The position numbers and the translations under genes are program-made. The notes beneath the pieces are model-generated. The model was not told where the DNA came from. It ran no database searches and worked only from the letters and a program-made list of their open reading frames with translations. Shown here in pieces: positions 16,102 through 23,698 of a stretch of 64,000 nucleotides of DNA (positions are counted from its first letter, which is position 1; each line of letters starts with the position of its first letter). The DNA is from JAYFQF01 sp034927285 (GTDB lineage: Bacteria > Bacillota > Peptococcia > DRI-13 > UBA5745), in the NCBI GenBank assembly GCA_034927285.1, contig JAYFQF010000014.1, forward strand, positions 1 through 64,000, read 5' to 3'.

Positions 16102-16596
16102 TTAGTAGCCCATTTCCCGCAGAATCCGGGCAAGTACCCGGAAACGCTCCCCCAAAAGCTCATCGTCCCGGCTCAGCGCCTGGGCAAAAAGCCGGATATC
16201 CTCATCCAGCATGGGATTTTCGGTGCAAACCTCAACCGTCATGGCATCCCCCTGGATACCTACCCGGTCGATCCGGGGCTTCTCCGGGTCATACAGCTTC
16301 GGAAAGCGGTAAGATTCCCGGAAAAATCCGCTGGCCCGGCAGACTAAAATCGCCAGGTCGATCACCCGATGAACCGGCAGCTCTTCAGACTGGCGGGACC
16401 ATTTCTCACCGGTATAACGCCAAACCTTAGCGGAAATATCCACTTTGCCCCGGTCGTTCCACTGGGCCAGGCCCAAAGACAGCCCTTTGGCGTCGCTTTT
16501 ATAAGCGGTACGGCCATCCACATTTTCATAATTCTCCACAACGATCACCGGTTTATGCTTCAGCGTAACGGGGATCGTTTTTTTTTCTTCCGTCAT
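16102..16596 (-). CDS. DUF6530-like protein of unknown function
   Basis: A 164-aa soluble protein with no signal or membrane segment. It holds highly patterned blocks: PVIVVENYENVDGR, SDAKGLSLGLAQWNDRG, KVWRYTGEKWSRQSEELP, and HRVIDLAILVCRA. I recall these as the DUF6530 family found next to small nucleases and metabolic genes in Clostridia, but could not run a search. ATG 16596 has GGGAAG upstream. It lies 27 nt downstream of the GIY-YIG gene on the same strand, so the two may be one transcript. Confidence 0.7.
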   Translation of the reverse strand: MTEEKKTIPVTLKHKPVIVVENYENVDGRTAYKSDAKGLSLGLAQWNDRGKVDISAKVWRYTGEKWSRQSEELPVHRVIDLAILVCRASGFFRESYRFPKLYDPEKPRIDRVGIQGDAMTVEVCTENPMLDEDIRLFAQALSRDDELLGERFRVLARILREMGY

Positions 16597-16623
16597 ATTT
16601 TCTTCCCGCCCTTCTTTTTCCGC

Positions 16624-16977
16624 CTATTTCAGACTCTCCGTCTCCGGATATTTTCCCTCATTTTCCTTCAGCCAGACAGCCAAAAGGACTTCCAGGTCTT
16701 CCCGGTAATCGGTCTTGGTTTCGTCCTGATCGTATTCCAGCAGCTCTTCAGTTTTGATCCGAAACTCCTGGGGGCCATACCTGTTCCAGTCCTCCTGAAG
16801 GTTCCGGCAAGCATGAAGGTCGCCGTCAAGCCTGGCCCTGGCTCCGTTGATCTTTCCCCGGAGGTCCTGAGCCCAGCCCACATAGACCTTCCCGGTAGCC
16901 AGGCAGGTGAAGCTGTAAATCCCCATGTCTTTTTTCATCTGCTTGTACTGCTGCCGCAGGACTTTTTTATCTACCAC
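16624..16977 (-). CDS. GIY-YIG nuclease-family protein
   Basis: A 117-aa protein with a GIY-YIG-like start, MGIYSFTCLATGKVYVGWAQD (in two parts, residues ~18-38). In it GIY and KVYVG replace the GIY/YIG strands, followed by the Arg-containing helix. A catalytic Glu may lie in the following helices (QEDWNRYGPQEF). GTG 16977 is preferred to GTG 16986 because GGAG lies 8 nt before it. Its promoter region holds tandem TTAGTTAA repeats. The role may be DNA repair or element-related; small stand-alone GIY-YIG proteins are poorly understood. Confidence 0.72.
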   Translation of the reverse strand: MVDKKVLRQQYKQMKKDMGIYSFTCLATGKVYVGWAQDLRGKINGARARLDGDLHACRNLQEDWNRYGPQEFRIKTEELLEYDQDETKTDYREDLEVLLAVWLKENEGKYPETESLK

Positions 16978-17001
16978 GCTGATCACTCCAAAAAACTTTT
17001 A

Positions 17002-17032
17002 TTAGTTAATTAGTTAATTAGTAATTTACTAA
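17002..17032. repeat. Tandem TTAGTTAA repeats plus palindrome upstream of the GIY-YIG gene
   Basis: TTAGTTAA occurs at 17002-17009 and 17010-17017, followed by the palindrome TTAGTA-ATT-TACTAA (17018-17032). The block is fully AT in a GC-rich setting and lies 25-55 nt before the gene start, so it probably is an operator. MarR-type regulators bind similar sequences. Confidence 0.5.
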
Positions 17033-17177
17033 TCTACTTCTATAGGTAAGGATAACCTGCTTTCCGCCTTCTGTCAAGTTTTTTACCGGCAGGTAAATTT
17101 TATCCGCAGTTCTCCGCTAACCCCATTTCTCCGGAGAAGCCCTTTTCTTTTCCAGGCCCTGATAACCAAACCGCGTC

Positions 17178-17202
17178 AAAAAAGACCCGGGAGCCCCGGG
17201 TC
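17178..17202 (-). terminator. Intrinsic terminator of the sortase module
   Basis: An 8-bp stem (GACCCGGG / CCCGGGTC) with a 3-nt loop is followed on the minus strand by TTTTTT. It lies about 75 nt past the stop of the 152-aa gene and closes the regulator-sortase operon. Confidence 0.82.
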
Positions 17203-17277
17203 CAGAAGATTTTTGGGTTTAGCCGCTTTTGCCGCTCCGGCAAAAGCCCTCAGGCCACCGCTTTTATTGCTTTTGCT

Positions 17278-17736
17278 TTAATACGGCACTGTTTGATCCA
17301 CCATGTAGATCAGTTCCAGGGCACTGCTGAACTGGTCCTCGGTGCCGTCCAGCCAGTCCACCTTGCCCTGCCAGGTGGTATTTTGCCGGGTAACGATGTA
17401 CAGAACGAAGGTGGCCATTTTGCCGGCAGCCGCCTGCACCTGTTCCGCCGTCATATAGGGCTGCCCTTCCTCTTCCGGCAATTCTCCCGGATTATGCCGG
17501 TCCCCGCTTGCCTCCTGCTTCGGCTGCTTCTTGGGGTGAAAAATCCGCTTGCGCTGAAAGGCCCTGGGAAAATCCTGCTGATCCAGCAGATCCTCCACCT
17601 GCAAAAGCAAGCCGGCGATATCGCCGAAGGCCATGGGCTCCTTCAGCCGTTGACTGTATACCTGTCCCCCCAGCCTGCCCCGGTCCACCTCATTTATACA
17701 GATCCTCAGGCCGGCATTGGTATGATTCAATTTCAT
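17278..17736 (-). CDS. Unknown protein with C-terminal QNxTWQG domain, sortase operon
   Basis: A 152-aa protein in two parts. The N-terminal part (LRICINEVDRGRLGGQVYSQ, to about residue 75) looks like a separate small domain. A charged linker leads to a C-terminal domain FVLYIVTRQNTTWQGKVDWL ending LELIYMVDQT. That C-terminal half is clearly related to the 72-aa protein at 20047-20265, on the far side of the regulator. There is no signal peptide or sorting signal. Its ATG overlaps the sortase stop (ATGA). No function is known; the genomic setting suggests a part in regulation or surface assembly. Confidence 0.75.
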   Translation of the reverse strand: MKLNHTNAGLRICINEVDRGRLGGQVYSQRLKEPMAFGDIAGLLLQVEDLLDQQDFPRAFQRKRIFHPKKQPKQEASGDRHNPGELPEEEGQPYMTAEQVQAAAGKMATFVLYIVTRQNTTWQGKVDWLDGTEDQFSSALELIYMVDQTVPY

Positions 17737-18485
17737 CCTTCTTCTCCTTGCTGTCCCTGGGGCAGAGCCTGGGCTTCTTCCTCAGCCTGGCGGCTGGTTA
17801 AATATACAAAGTCGTCGCTTAAAGGAAAAATCTCATCAAGGCGCCCCCGCACCACGATACGATGGTCGCTGATGCCGATGGGCTCGCAGGAGGTAATGGT
17901 CAGGCAGGAAAAGCCCTGGCTGTAGATGGGGCCCCAGTCGTCGGCCTCCACTACCTTAGTATCCTCATAGACGTAACGATAAATCCTTTCCTTATCCCTC
18001 AGGTAAAGGTAATCGTCCTCGGCCAGAGTATCGATATAGTAGAAAGGCGCGGCGTCGCTGATCTTGCCATTGCGGATCGTATTGCGGTGGCCGGCTACGC
18101 TGACATTCCGGTTTCCTTCGCCGGGCAGCTGGGCATAGTCGTAAAGGCCCACGCCTTTTTTCAGGTCTTCCTTGGTTACGCCGCCGTAAATCGGCAGTTC
18201 CCGGTCCAGCTTGGGGATGATCAGGGTCAGGTCGCCGTCCTGGTAGTTCTGCCGTTCCACCGTAATGAAAAGCTTATCGTGGGGCAATCCGTCGTCTTCG
18301 GGGACCTCTTCCTCCGGCGGCGGGTCCTCCAAAGCCGGCAGCGGTTCTTCCTCGGCTGCGGCATCCCCCTGGGCCGCGGGATCCGGCGGCGCCGGAGCAA
18401 AATAACGGTAGCCCAGGACAAAACAACAGACCAGCCCAATTCCCAGGAGAATCCAGATAATTCTTTTATTCAGTGATTTCTCCAT
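17733..18485 (-). CDS. Class D-type sortase
   Basis: A 250-aa membrane-anchored transpeptidase. An N-terminal anchor (residues 8-25) is followed by an acidic Pro-rich stalk (30-66). The sortase barrel carries the catalytic His133 (VSVAGHRN), Cys200 (TITSCEP) and Arg213 (RIVVRGRL). The spacing and the short form fit class D/E. It should cut an LPXTG-like signal and join proteins to peptidoglycan or to each other. No protein with a sorting signal is encoded in the window. GGAGGAAAG precedes ATG 18485. It lies 22 nt after the regulator gene. Confidence 0.88.
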   Translation of the reverse strand: MEKSLNKRIIWILLGIGLVCCFVLGYRYFAPAPPDPAAQGDAAAEEEPLPALEDPPPEEEVPEDDGLPHDKLFITVERQNYQDGDLTLIIPKLDRELPIYGGVTKEDLKKGVGLYDYAQLPGEGNRNVSVAGHRNTIRNGKISDAAPFYYIDTLAEDDYLYLRDKERIYRYVYEDTKVVEADDWGPIYSQGFSCLTITSCEPIGISDHRIVVRGRLDEIFPLSDDFVYLTSRQAEEEAQALPQGQQGEEG

Positions 18486-18507
18486 CTTTCCTCCGGTTTT
18501 TTCCCGC

Positions 18508-19743
18508 TTACATATAGTCGTTCAACCCCAACTGCTGCAGCTTGTAGTTTATCTTCAGGAAATTCTTGCGGTGCTGCTGATAAAAGGCCCGGATAATCCG
18601 TTCCATAACCATGGTTCCGTCTTCGTAATTAGCTGTGGGCAGCAGCAGAACATACTGGGAGCCGCTGTAACGGGAAATCACGTCGCCCCGGCGCAAATTG
18701 TCCTTCAGCACCGTCAGCAGCTGATCCATGGTCATGTTCAACAGATCCAGAGGCGGAATCTTTCCATCGGGCAAGGATACGGTCAGCAGAGCAATATGAA
18801 CACAGGAACCCTGGCGGACGGCGCGGCGCACCTCTAAGCGGTAGGCTTCCCGGAAGAAGCCGTATTCGCAGACGAAGGCCCCGGAACGGGCCACCGTTTC
18901 CCGCAGGTCCTCCTGGATCACTCCCAGATCCATTTCCAGGCTCTGCTGCTCTTTCATGATCTCCTGATATAAGGCTCTGAGCTCCGCCGAGGGGCGGACC
19001 CCCAGATTCCGGTATAGCAGTTCCGTAGCCTTTTCATAATGATTCAGAGCCGCCACATTTTTTCCCTGACGCATCAGCGCCGTGATCAACAGGCCGTGGA
19101 GCCGTTCATCGAAAGCTTCGATACTTACCGCGTTGGTGCAGACGTCCGCCATTTCTTCATACTTTTCCGCTTCCTTAAGCAAATTGGAATAAGCCAGCAC
19201 CGCCTGAACATACAGGCCGTGGTAATAGGTGGAAAGGGGGATCACCCAGAGCTGATCCGCCAGCTTGGGCAAAAAGTTTCCTTTATACAGACTCACCGCT
19301 TCCTGATACAGCTCCATCCGCCTTTCCACCGGCAGCTTGGTTTGGCAGGCCTGCTGGACCATATCGGCAAAAACTTCGGCGTCCACCTTGCAGGGTAAAG
19401 CGCTGTTCCAGGAATAGGAGCCCCTTTGCGAAAGGATCAGGTTCAAGTCCGGGCCAAAGCTGGGCATCAGTGTGGCCCTGGCCCGATAAAGCAAGGTTTT
19501 CAGTGCGTTGGCCGGATTAGCGATATCTTCTTCGGGCCAAAGCAAATCAATGAACTCTTCCTGAGGGATATTCTTATCCCGATGCATCACGATATACGCC
19601 AACAAATTCCATATGCGCGGAGAACGACTGGCGTCATCCTTCACACAGGCTTCGCCGACCGTAAGCTGAAAGGTCCCCAGCATATTCACCGATACTTCCG
19701 GACCGGTTTCTGAAAGTATATTCCTTTTATTCTTTCCTGCCAT
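18508..19743 (-). CDS. SARP-like regulator: winged helix + BTAD + degenerate GGDEF
   Basis: A 411-aa regulator. Residues ~15-100 form an OmpR/SARP winged helix (VNMLGTFQLTVGEA; SRSPRIWNLLAYIVMHRD; LIDLLWPEE-like). Residues ~105-245 form the BTAD helical domain (AVSLYKGNFLPKL; LITALMRQGKNVAALNHYEK; LGVRPSAELRALYQEIM). Residues ~270-411 resemble a GGDEF domain (RRGDVISRYSGSQYVLLLP) in which GGDEF reads SGSQY, so cyclase activity is unlikely. ATG 19743 is preferred over the GTG at 19776, though neither has a strong ribosome site. It heads the operon with the sortase, and 11-bp-period repeats lie in front of the divergent gene. Confidence 0.85.
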   Translation of the reverse strand: MAGKNKRNILSETGPEVSVNMLGTFQLTVGEACVKDDASRSPRIWNLLAYIVMHRDKNIPQEEFIDLLWPEEDIANPANALKTLLYRARATLMPSFGPDLNLILSQRGSYSWNSALPCKVDAEVFADMVQQACQTKLPVERRMELYQEAVSLYKGNFLPKLADQLWVIPLSTYYHGLYVQAVLAYSNLLKEAEKYEEMADVCTNAVSIEAFDERLHGLLITALMRQGKNVAALNHYEKATELLYRNLGVRPSAELRALYQEIMKEQQSLEMDLGVIQEDLRETVARSGAFVCEYGFFREAYRLEVRRAVRQGSCVHIALLTVSLPDGKIPPLDLLNMTMDQLLTVLKDNLRRGDVISRYSGSQYVLLLPTANYEDGTMVMERIIRAFYQQHRKNFLKINYKLQQLGLNDYM

Positions 19744-19976
19744 GGGCTGCTTCGTCCTTCCCCTGCCGGCTGGCACCGGCCAGTGTATTGGCTTTTATCT
19801 CTTTAATATCTATTAGGCCCTCATATATATTAATACCTATAATACAACATTTAGAAAGAGAAAAAAAGGGATGGTTTTGAAAACTCTTTTTCCTGAAGGG
19901 TTTTTCCCCTATTTCCGAAGGATTTTCCCCCCGGAATCCCCTTAATCCGGTCACGTTTTTTCTTTGTCTTTGGAAA

Positions 19977-20010
19977 GTGTGACTAAACTGTGACCGATAT
20001 TCGCTATCCT
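19977..20010 (+). promoter_or_regulatory. SARP-type direct repeats and -10 element before the TWQG gene
   Basis: Heptamers GTGTGAC (19977-19983) and CTGTGAC (19988-19994) are separated by 4 bp, giving an 11-bp period. Ten bases later comes a -10 (TATCCT, 20005-20010). SARP/BTAD activators bind heptamer direct repeats with this period that overlap the -35 and end about 8-10 bp before the -10. The likely binder is the adjacent divergent regulator. Confidence 0.55.
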
Positions 20011-20046
20011 AGGAATAGGACTATCCCAAGAAAGGTAAGATTGCAT

Positions 20047-20265
20047 ATGGAGAACTCAACCATGGAAAAGCAAAGTTTTGTGGTACAGATCCTGAATAGC
20101 CAAAATGCTACCTGGCAGGGCACCATCACCTGGCTGGATAAAAATAACACCGAGCATTTCCGCAGCCTGCTGGAATTGATCAAGCTGATCGACAGCACAA
20201 TGGCCATGGGGAGAAGCGAAACCCCGGAGGAGTCCGTTCCAATCAGCGCGGGAAAAGCAAACTAA
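20047..20265 (+). CDS. Small QNxTWQG-domain protein, divergent from the SARP-like regulator
   Basis: A 72-aa protein. Its core, FVVQILNSQNATWQGTITWL followed by HFRSLLELIKLIDSTM, matches the C-terminal domain of the 152-aa protein at 17278-17736. The shared pattern is QNxTWQGxxxWLD...F.S.LELI..(I/V)D.T. ATG 20047 is chosen from AAAGG upstream; ATG 20062 is also possible. It has no signal peptide or membrane helix, so it is probably cytoplasmic. The direct repeats at 19977-19994 suggest activation by the divergent regulator. I recall similar short proteins beside BTAD regulators in Clostridia, with no known function. Confidence 0.75.
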   Translation: MENSTMEKQSFVVQILNSQNATWQGTITWLDKNNTEHFRSLLELIKLIDSTMAMGRSETPEESVPISAGKAN

Positions 20266-20368
20266 GGCTGTTTTTCTTGGAGAGCCGCCGGTAAAACCGG
20301 ATCCCCAAGAGGCCGGTAAAGCCGGGAAAAAGTGTCTCGGACGAAGAGGCAAAGAGAAGCCCTCAACA

Positions 20369-20405
20369 AAGACGCAGAGCAAAAAGTGCTCTGCGTCTTC
20401 GTTTT
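20369..20405 (+). terminator. Intrinsic terminator after the small TWQG gene
   Basis: A 12-bp stem (AAGACGCAGAGC / GCTCTGCGTCTT) with a 7-nt loop is followed by CGTTTT. It is preceded at 20278-20335 by two further stems (CTTGG...CCAAG enclosing CCGG-TAAAA-CCGG, then GCCGG-TAAA... pairing with CCGG), so the 3' UTR is structured. Confidence 0.78.
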
Positions 20406-20484
20406 GCGTTAAAACAGCGGTTTTGCCGCCGACATAAAACCTGCGGGCCGGGGGGTGCCATGGAGTGCTTTTCCCGGTAAAATA

Positions 20485-20493
20485 TGCTACAAT
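20485..20493 (+). promoter_or_regulatory. Extended -10 promoter of the TPP-enzyme gene
   Basis: TATGCTACAAT supplies an extended -10 (TG at 20485-20486, TACAAT 20488-20493), 43 nt before the start. The -35 is weak. Confidence 0.5.
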
Positions 20494-20536
20494 AAAAGCA
20501 AAATTCACTCATTAAAGTAGATAAGGGGTGTTGCTT

Positions 20537-22273
20537 GTGAGAGGCGCCGACGTATTAGTGGAAATGTTGATCAAGCAGGGCGTGGAGGTGGTCTTCGGGG
20601 TGCCCGGAGATACCAGCATGGCGTTTCATGATGCGCTGCGGCTCAGGCAAAAGGAAATCCGCCATATCCTGTGCCGGGACGAACGGCACGCGGCCTATGC
20701 CGCAGATGCTTACGCCCGGGTCACCGGCAGAGTGGGGGTGGTGGAGGTTCCTTCAGGCGGCGGCGCCCTTTATGTGGTACCCGGCCTGAGCGAAGCCGAC
20801 TGCTCCAATATTCCTTTGGTCTGCCTGGCTTCGGAAATCAGCATGTCCAGCGCGGAAACCAATGCCCTGACCGATTGTAATCAGCAACGGCTTTTTGCCG
20901 CCGTTACCAAATGGAACGCCGGCGTTTCTTCGCCGGCCTTGCTTCCCCATCTGGTCCGCAAGGCCTTCCGCCAGGCTGCCGCCGGCGCCCAGGGAGCCAC
21001 AGCCTTGACCCTGCCGGAAAACGTACTGCGGGGGGAATATGCCGGCTCGGAAGCCAATCTGGTGATCACTCCCCGGACCCAGGGCTGCAGCGCTTTCCGG
21101 AATGAGCCTTCCCCTGAGGATATCGCCGGGATCATTTCCCTGATCAATCAGGCCAGGCGCCCTCTGGTCCTTTTCGGCGGCGGCATTCATCTGGCCGGCG
21201 CTTATGAAGAAGCTCTGGCCTTTGCAGAACGTTATCAGCTGCCGGTGATCACTTCTGTAGACGGCAAAGGCAGCATCCAGGAATACCATGAGCTGGCGAT
21301 GGGCACCGTGGGGGCCAACGGCGGCTCCGCCCAGGCCAATGAAATCGGCAGAGAGGCCGACCTTCTCCTGGTTATCGGCAGCAAAGCGGACAACGTTACC
21401 ACTTTCGGCCGCCAGCTGGTATCTCCCACAGCCAAGGTAGCGCAGGTGGATATCTCCGAAGAATACATTGGAAATAACTTGAACATCACTCTGCCGGTAA
21501 TGGCCGACGCCAAGGCCACCCTGGCCGCCCTGGTAAAAGCCTGGGACGGCACGGATTACGGCGCCAGGCACCGTCAGTGGAAAGCCTGGGCCCGGGAAAA
21601 ATTTACCGAAAAGCGCCGTTATATCGAAGAAGCCAACGGCCAGACCACGGATCAGGTCTGTATTTCCTATTTTTTCGAACAGCTTTCCGAAGCCACCGGC
21701 CCGGACACCATCTTTACCGGCGAAGCCGGCACTCCCACTCCCTATCTGGCTTCTTATCTTCGTCAGAAAAAATCCGGCCGTTTAACGATCCTGCCCCGGG
21801 GCCACGGCGCGTTAGGTTATGCCATCGGTTCGGCCCTGGGAGCGGCGGTGGGCCGGCCGGACCATCAGGTGATTTCCCTTTTCGGCGACGGCAGCTTCGG
21901 CATGTCCATGGGAGATCTGGAAACCGCCCGCCGCCTGAGCCTGCCTATCCTCTTTGTTAATCTGCAAAACGACTGCTATGGCTGGATTAAAACCATACAG
22001 CGCCTCTATTATAAGAGCAATTATTACGGCGTGGATTTTTCCGGTATCGACGCGGTTAAAATCGCCGAGGGCTTCTATCTGCCGGCCAGAGGCATCGTAA
22101 ATAACGCCCAAGTAAAGGATACCCTGTCCTGGGCCCTGGCGGAAACAAAAAAAGGTTCTCCCGTTTTCCTGAACGTGAAAATCCAGTCCATCGAAGAGTA
22201 TGTCCCGCCGGTCTGCCAGTGGGAAAAAGACAGCCGGCTGCCGGATGATCAGAGAAAGAAACTGGTGTATTGA
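20537..22273 (+). CDS. Thiamine-diphosphate-dependent enzyme, acetolactate synthase-like
   Basis: A 578-aa enzyme of the ThDP decarboxylase superfamily. It has an N-terminal Pyr domain with the catalytic Glu region (VVFGVPGDTSMAFHDAL; CRDERHAAYAADAYARVTG), a central DHS-like fold (RRPLVLFGGGIHLAGAY) and a C-terminal PP domain. The ThDP-Mg site is VISLFGDGSFGMSMGDLETA ending LQNDCYGW. It carries no separate regulatory-subunit gene nearby, so it is probably not the biosynthetic IlvB; it could be a decarboxylase, carboligase or glyoxylate carboligase-like enzyme. GTG 20537 is chosen over GTG 20528 from the spacing to AAGGGG. It is a single gene between two terminators. Confidence 0.85.
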   Translation: MRGADVLVEMLIKQGVEVVFGVPGDTSMAFHDALRLRQKEIRHILCRDERHAAYAADAYARVTGRVGVVEVPSGGGALYVVPGLSEADCSNIPLVCLASEISMSSAETNALTDCNQQRLFAAVTKWNAGVSSPALLPHLVRKAFRQAAAGAQGATALTLPENVLRGEYAGSEANLVITPRTQGCSAFRNEPSPEDIAGIISLINQARRPLVLFGGGIHLAGAYEEALAFAERYQLPVITSVDGKGSIQEYHELAMGTVGANGGSAQANEIGREADLLLVIGSKADNVTTFGRQLVSPTAKVAQVDISEEYIGNNLNITLPVMADAKATLAALVKAWDGTDYGARHRQWKAWAREKFTEKRRYIEEANGQTTDQVCISYFFEQLSEATGPDTIFTGEAGTPTPYLASYLRQKKSGRLTILPRGHGALGYAIGSALGAAVGRPDHQVISLFGDGSFGMSMGDLETARRLSLPILFVNLQNDCYGWIKTIQRLYYKSNYYGVDFSGIDAVKIAEGFYLPARGIVNNAQVKDTLSWALAETKKGSPVFLNVKIQSIEEYVPPVCQWEKDSRLPDDQRKKLVY

Positions 22274-22290
22274 GAAAAGGCAAACAACCG

Positions 22291-22337
22291 AAATCCCGGC
22301 CGGAGGCACTGTCTCGGATAGCCCCGGCCGGGATTTT
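22291..22337. terminator. Bidirectional terminator between convergent genes
   Basis: A 13-nt inverted repeat (AAATCCCGGCCGG / CCGGCCGGGATTT) with T runs at the ends lies between the TPP-enzyme stop (22273) and the TolC-like stop (22367). It can serve both. Confidence 0.75.
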
Positions 22338-22366
22338 ATGATGAAAAGGGCGGTTTCTTTGTTTCT

Positions 22367-23566
22367 CTAAGCTTCCGATGCGGTACCGGTCCCCATGACA
22401 TGATCGGTTATGCCCTTCATCAGGAGCTGGGTCCCCCGGAGATTCAGGTAATAATTTCTTTCCGCCTTGACCAGTTCCAGCTGGGCATTTTTTACCGCCA
22501 CGGCGCCGGCCTGGAGGTTCAGCTTAGCCTCAAGGCCCAGCTTCAGCCGCAAAGCGGTGGTATCGTAAGCCGTCTGGGCTTCCGACACCTTATTTTCCAG
22601 CAGAGGCAGGGAGTTCTTCGTGGTTTCCAGGTTCTGTACGGTACTGCGGCATAAGGTTTTAAATCCGCTGATCATCTGTTCTTTCGATAATTTCAGGCCG
22701 TCCAGCTGAGCGCCGTAGACGTCCCGCACCGGCACCGTATTGGAACTGTCGTCAATATTGTCCCGCATCTGGTCCATACTCTCATCCATTTTCTTTATGG
22801 CGGCGCTTTGACTCAGCAAAGCTTCGGTCAGCCGGTCCACCTCATAGTTTTCCTCCAGGCCTTCCGTGCTGACGGCGGGATCAAGGCGGAATTCAGTATC
22901 CTCCTCCATCCCCAGCTGACGCAGCAGGTTCTGTCCCAGGATATCCAGGTTCTTTTCCAGGGTAGCGATGGTTTCCTGCTGTTCCTGGGCCGCCAGCTCC
23001 TTGGAGCGCAGGGAAGCGCTGGTGCTGAGTCCCAGGCTCACCATCAGCTTTTCTACTTTGACATTTTCCTGTTGCAGGGCCAGGGAATCCTTGGCCAAAG
23101 CCAGGCTGTCCTGCAGGTTTAAGTAATTCAGGTAAATCTGCTCGGCGTTATAAATAGCCACCAGCCCCTGGTGTTCCGCGTTGGTCTCCGCGTAACGAAG
23201 GTCGGTCCGCTTGGTCCGCAGAGTCTCCGCCGCCGCGTCCATGGCTGCCTGGGCTTCATTGCTGAAGGCGGCCAGATAGCGGTAGTCATACCAGCTCATT
23301 TCCGCGTTGAATTCCGCGGCCTCGGCCACCGCCAAATCAGAGCGGGCGGATTTTACTTCCGTGCCCTTGGAGCGGGCCAGCTTATCCACGTCCTCCAGAG
23401 TGATCAATATCTTTTTCGCTTCATCGGCCGCCTGCTGGTCCAATTCATCCAAAGAGGCTTCCGCCCCCAGGGCCGGGGCGGTAAGGCCTAAGGTCAGGAC
23501 GCCGCATAAGCAAAGGGCGGTGAGCTTACGGCCCAGGCCTTGTTTATCTTTCATCAGTCTTTTCAT
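22367..23566 (-). CDS. TolC-family outer-membrane-efflux-like protein
   Basis: A 399-aa protein with a signal peptide (LTLGLTAPALGAEA) and long amphipathic coiled helices in the TolC pattern. Two repeats are visible: residues ~55-200 (AEQIYLNYLNLQDSLALAKD) and ~245-380 (LENKVSEAQTAYDTTALRLK, then KAERNYYLNLRGTQLL). It is the last gene of a TetR-adaptor-RND-TolC set. A true TolC needs an outer membrane, yet the sortase and csaB suggest a monoderm. Monoderm Clostridia do carry TolC-like proteins of unclear role. Length is near normal for TolC. Confidence 0.82.
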   Translation of the reverse strand: MKRLMKDKQGLGRKLTALCLCGVLTLGLTAPALGAEASLDELDQQAADEAKKILITLEDVDKLARSKGTEVKSARSDLAVAEAAEFNAEMSWYDYRYLAAFSNEAQAAMDAAAETLRTKRTDLRYAETNAEHQGLVAIYNAEQIYLNYLNLQDSLALAKDSLALQQENVKVEKLMVSLGLSTSASLRSKELAAQEQQETIATLEKNLDILGQNLLRQLGMEEDTEFRLDPAVSTEGLEENYEVDRLTEALLSQSAAIKKMDESMDQMRDNIDDSSNTVPVRDVYGAQLDGLKLSKEQMISGFKTLCRSTVQNLETTKNSLPLLENKVSEAQTAYDTTALRLKLGLEAKLNLQAGAVAVKNAQLELVKAERNYYLNLRGTQLLMKGITDHVMGTGTASEA

Positions 23567-23698
23567 AAAGGTTCTTCTCTTTCTTTTAATTTCACCGGCC
23601 GGCGGGCCGGTTACGTTTCAGTTTACGCCAAATCGCCGGGGAAGTCAATAAAGGGGCTCCTTGGGACCGCTCCCGTAATCCAGGGTTTCTCCGCAGGC

